Assembly (NCBI RefSeq): GCF_022814865.1
Contig: NZ_JAKVRD010000018.1
Span: 19,211 to 83,210, forward strand
Reading direction: 5' to 3'
Source of the DNA: Shimia aestuarii
GTDB taxonomy: Bacteria; Pseudomonadota; Alphaproteobacteria; Rhodobacterales; Rhodobacteraceae
Length of the DNA stretch: 64,000 nt
Shown here: piece by piece, positions 62,173-64,000 of the stretch
Numbering within the stretch: position 1 is the first letter of the stretch
How the letters are laid out: each line of letters starts with the position of its first letter
Notes under the pieces: model-generated
Databases searched by the model: none
What the model saw: the letters and a program-made list of their open reading frames with translations, nothing else
What the model was told of the DNA's origin: nothing
Translations under genes and position numbers: made by a program

Positions 62173-63255
62173 TCAGAAGAGAATCACGTTCCGCTTGGCG
62201 GCGCCGGTCTTGGTGTCGGCGATGGCGTCGTTGATTTGGCCAAGTTCCCAGCGGCCGGAGATCAGTTCATCGAGCTTGAGTCGTCCCTGTTGATAGAGGT
62301 CGACCATCCAGGGGATATCCCGCTTGATGACAGTATCACCCATCTTGGAGCCCACGATGCTCTGGCCCGCGTCGGACATGATGAGCGGTTCATATTCGGC
62401 GCTTTGGCCGAAGGCGGGCATTCCGACCATCACAATTCGGCCCCCTTCCGCGAGGTAGCGGGGCGCGGAGTTGTAGGCAGGGATCGCACCGACGGTCACG
62501 ATAACCGCGTCAGCCTTTTTGCCCAAAGAACGGATCGCATGGCGCCAGGGCTTTGGATCGCTTGCGAGAACGGCGTCAGTTGCTCCGAACTCTTTAGCGA
62601 TTTCAAGCTTCTCCGGCACCATGTCGATGGCAACGATACGACGTGCCCCGGCAAGGCGCGCGCCTTGGATGGCGTTGAGGCCGATGCCGCCCGCACCGAT
62701 CACCACGACATCTTCACCCGCGCGCAGTTTCGCAGCATTCACCACGGCGCCGACCCCGGTAATGACGCCGCAGCTGATCAGAGCCGCGCAATCTTTTGGC
62801 ATGTCGGCGGGGATCTTCACGATCTGGCTCGTGTCGACGACGACTTTCTCTGCAAAGGCGCCGCAATCCATCGCCTGCATGATCTTGTCGCCGCCCATGG
62901 TCGTGAGTGGATGGGCTGTTTGGTCATGCGGGGTGGTGCAGATTGTCGGTTTGCCGGAGCCACAGTTGGGGCAGCTGCCACAGGCGCGGATCAGGGTTAC
63001 GATCACGCTGTCGCCTTCTTCGAAACCCACGACGCCGGGGCCGACCCCGGTGACGCGCCCGGCCGCCTCGTGACCGTAGACCGCGGGCAAAGTGCCGCCG
63101 AATTTCCCTTCCCAGAAGGAGATATCGGAATGGCAAATGGATACGGCATCCAGCGTCACCTCGACCTCGTTCGTGGCGGGAGGGGCGATTTGGATGTCTT
63201 CAATAACGAGCGGCGCACCGTATTCGTGGCACACGGCGGCTTTGATAGTCTTCAT
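62173..63255 (-). CDS. Zinc-dependent alcohol dehydrogenase
   Basis: A 360-aa MDR alcohol dehydrogenase. Catalytic zinc ligands Cys41, His62-Glu63 (GHEAAGRV) and a later Cys in ISCGVITG are present; the structural zinc site is Cys92, Cys95, Cys98 and Cys106. The NAD motif is VIGAGGIGLNAIQGA. It resembles class III and benzyl/aryl alcohol dehydrogenase relatives. It is divergent from the quinone-reductase-like gene and has its own terminator. Confidence 0.9.
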   Translation of the reverse strand: MKTIKAAVCHEYGAPLVIEDIQIAPPATNEVEVTLDAVSICHSDISFWEGKFGGTLPAVYGHEAAGRVTGVGPGVVGFEEGDSVIVTLIRACGSCPNCGSGKPTICTTPHDQTAHPLTTMGGDKIMQAMDCGAFAEKVVVDTSQIVKIPADMPKDCAALISCGVITGVGAVVNAAKLRAGEDVVVIGAGGIGLNAIQGARLAGARRIVAIDMVPEKLEIAKEFGATDAVLASDPKPWRHAIRSLGKKADAVIVTVGAIPAYNSAPRYLAEGGRIVMVGMPAFGQSAEYEPLIMSDAGQSIVGSKMGDTVIKRDIPWMVDLYQQGRLKLDELISGRWELGQINDAIADTKTGAAKRNVILF

Positions 63256-63425
63256 ACGGGTCTCTCCTCCGGATTTGCCTCACCTTGGCGCGAATCCTTC
63301 GGCGGAGAAAAGAGATTATTTTTTTGTGACGCAGTGTCCCGAAGGCTGATCCGCATCATAATTCCGATCCATGGTGATAAGGTTAACGCAGCGATTGGCC
63401 GCAAGGACTTAGGGGAGGAAAAGCC

Positions 63426-64000
63426 ATGAAAGCCATGTTGTGCGAGGAATTTGGGCCGCCAGAACTCTTGAAACTGCGCGAGGTTGCAACGCCTGAACCG
63501 GGCGCGGGGCAAGTTCGGATACGGGTTGAAGCCTGCGGGGTGAATTTCCCGGAATCGCTCATTATTCAGAACAAATACCAGTTCAAGGCGGAGCTTCCCT
63601 TTGCACCGGGCGGCGAAGTCGCGGGTGTGGTCGATGCGGTGGGCGAGGGCGTGACAGCGTTCAAGCGCGGTGATGCGGTCATGGCAATGGCGCTGACCGG
63701 TGGATATGCCGAACAGATCATCGTCGACCAAGACGCGATCATGTCGCGCCCCGAGGCGATGAAATCCGAAATCGCAGCTGGTTTTACAATGACTTACGGC
63801 ACGTCGATGCACGCGCTCAAACAGCGTGCGCACCTTCAGGAAGGCGAAGTTCTGCTCGTGCTTGGAGCCGGGGGCGGGGTCGGTTTGGCGGCTGTCGAGA
63901 TCGGCAAGGCGATGGGCGCAACGGTCATCGCGGCGGCCTCTTCGGCTGAGAAATTGGAGGCCGCGAAACAGGCCGGGGCGGACCATTTCATCAACTATTC
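63426..64000 (+). CDS. NADPH:quinone oxidoreductase-like MDR protein, partial
   Basis: An open frame starts at ATG 63426 (MKAMLCEEFGPPELLKLREV) and runs off the window with 191 codons visible. It shows the zinc-free MDR pattern: GVNFPESLIIQNKYQ, PFAPGGEVAGVVDAVGEGV, then the cofactor motif LLVLGAGGGVGLAAVEIGK and AAASSAEKLEAAKQAGADH. GGGGAGGAAAAGCC precedes the start. It is probably an NADPH:quinone reductase or an enoyl reductase of the same cluster. The C-terminus lies outside the window. Confidence 0.85.
   Translation, partial: MKAMLCEEFGPPELLKLREVATPEPGAGQVRIRVEACGVNFPESLIIQNKYQFKAELPFAPGGEVAGVVDAVGEGVTAFKRGDAVMAMALTGGYAEQIIVDQDAIMSRPEAMKSEIAAGFTMTYGTSMHALKQRAHLQEGEVLLVLGAGGGVGLAAVEIGKAMGATVIAAASSAEKLEAAKQAGADHFINY

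Overview
The window reads as a GC-rich alphaproteobacterial chromosome segment, most likely from a marine Rhodobacterales (Roseobacter-group) bacterium. The grounds are a complete Na+-translocating NADH:quinone reductase, a methylamine/N-methylglutamate pathway, many ABC and acyl-CoA catabolic operons, and the dense LysR/IclR/AraC regulator content. I inferred this from gene content and protein style; no search was run. I saw no tRNA, rRNA, CRISPR array, insertion sequence or prophage.

Layout. (1) 101-11752 (minus): a long, tightly packed catabolic and transport operon. It holds a polar amino-acid type ABC transporter, a creatininase-family amidohydrolase, a class III aminotransferase, a two-subunit CoA-transferase, an ArgE/DapE deacylase, a thiolase, a PuuA-like glutamine-synthetase homologue and an iron alcohol dehydrogenase. 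A divergent LysR gene sits at its head. The substrate is unknown. (2) 12967-25196: a cupin-HTH regulator followed by mgsABC-gmaS, a GlxA/AraC regulator on the other strand, mgdABCD and purU. Together these convert methylamine through gamma-glutamylmethylamide and N-methylglutamate to C1 units on tetrahydrofolate. (3) 25176-31867: a LysR gene and a divergent five-gene operon with translationally coupled junctions: aldehyde dehydrogenase, M19-like hydrolase, an unrecognised 555-aa protein, a DUF3726 protein and an Ldh2-type dehydrogenase. Its pathway is not recognised. (4) 31864-38584: a signalling locus with two hybrid-free sensor kinases, two response regulators and a stand-alone Hpt protein.

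(5) 38610-46620: nqrABCDEF, with the maturation genes nqrM and apbE downstream beyond an oppositely oriented CBS-domain gene. (6) 47221-53964: a redox and sulfur-stress segment with a Tat-signal sulfide:quinone oxidoreductase, DUF5368 membrane protein, unusual aldehyde dehydrogenase, persulfide-dioxygenase-like metallohydrolase, Dps, peroxiredoxin and a divergent OxyR-like regulator. (7) 53973-64000: an IclR regulator and a beta-oxidation-like cluster (SDR, bifunctional hydratase/dehydrogenase, paired acyl-CoA dehydrogenases, thiolase, MaoC dehydratase, zinc alcohol dehydrogenase and a truncated quinone-reductase-like gene). It resembles pimelate-type dicarboxylate degradation and appears to carry a shared palindromic operator.

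The points most worth follow-up are the unrecognised operon at 26171-31867 (its M19 member lacks half the metal ligands), the large operon at 101-11752, the cysteine-free MgdB, a gmaS terminator encoded inside the convergent regulator gene, the single-cysteine OxyR, and the repeated TGCGAAA palindromes near the IclR-linked genes.
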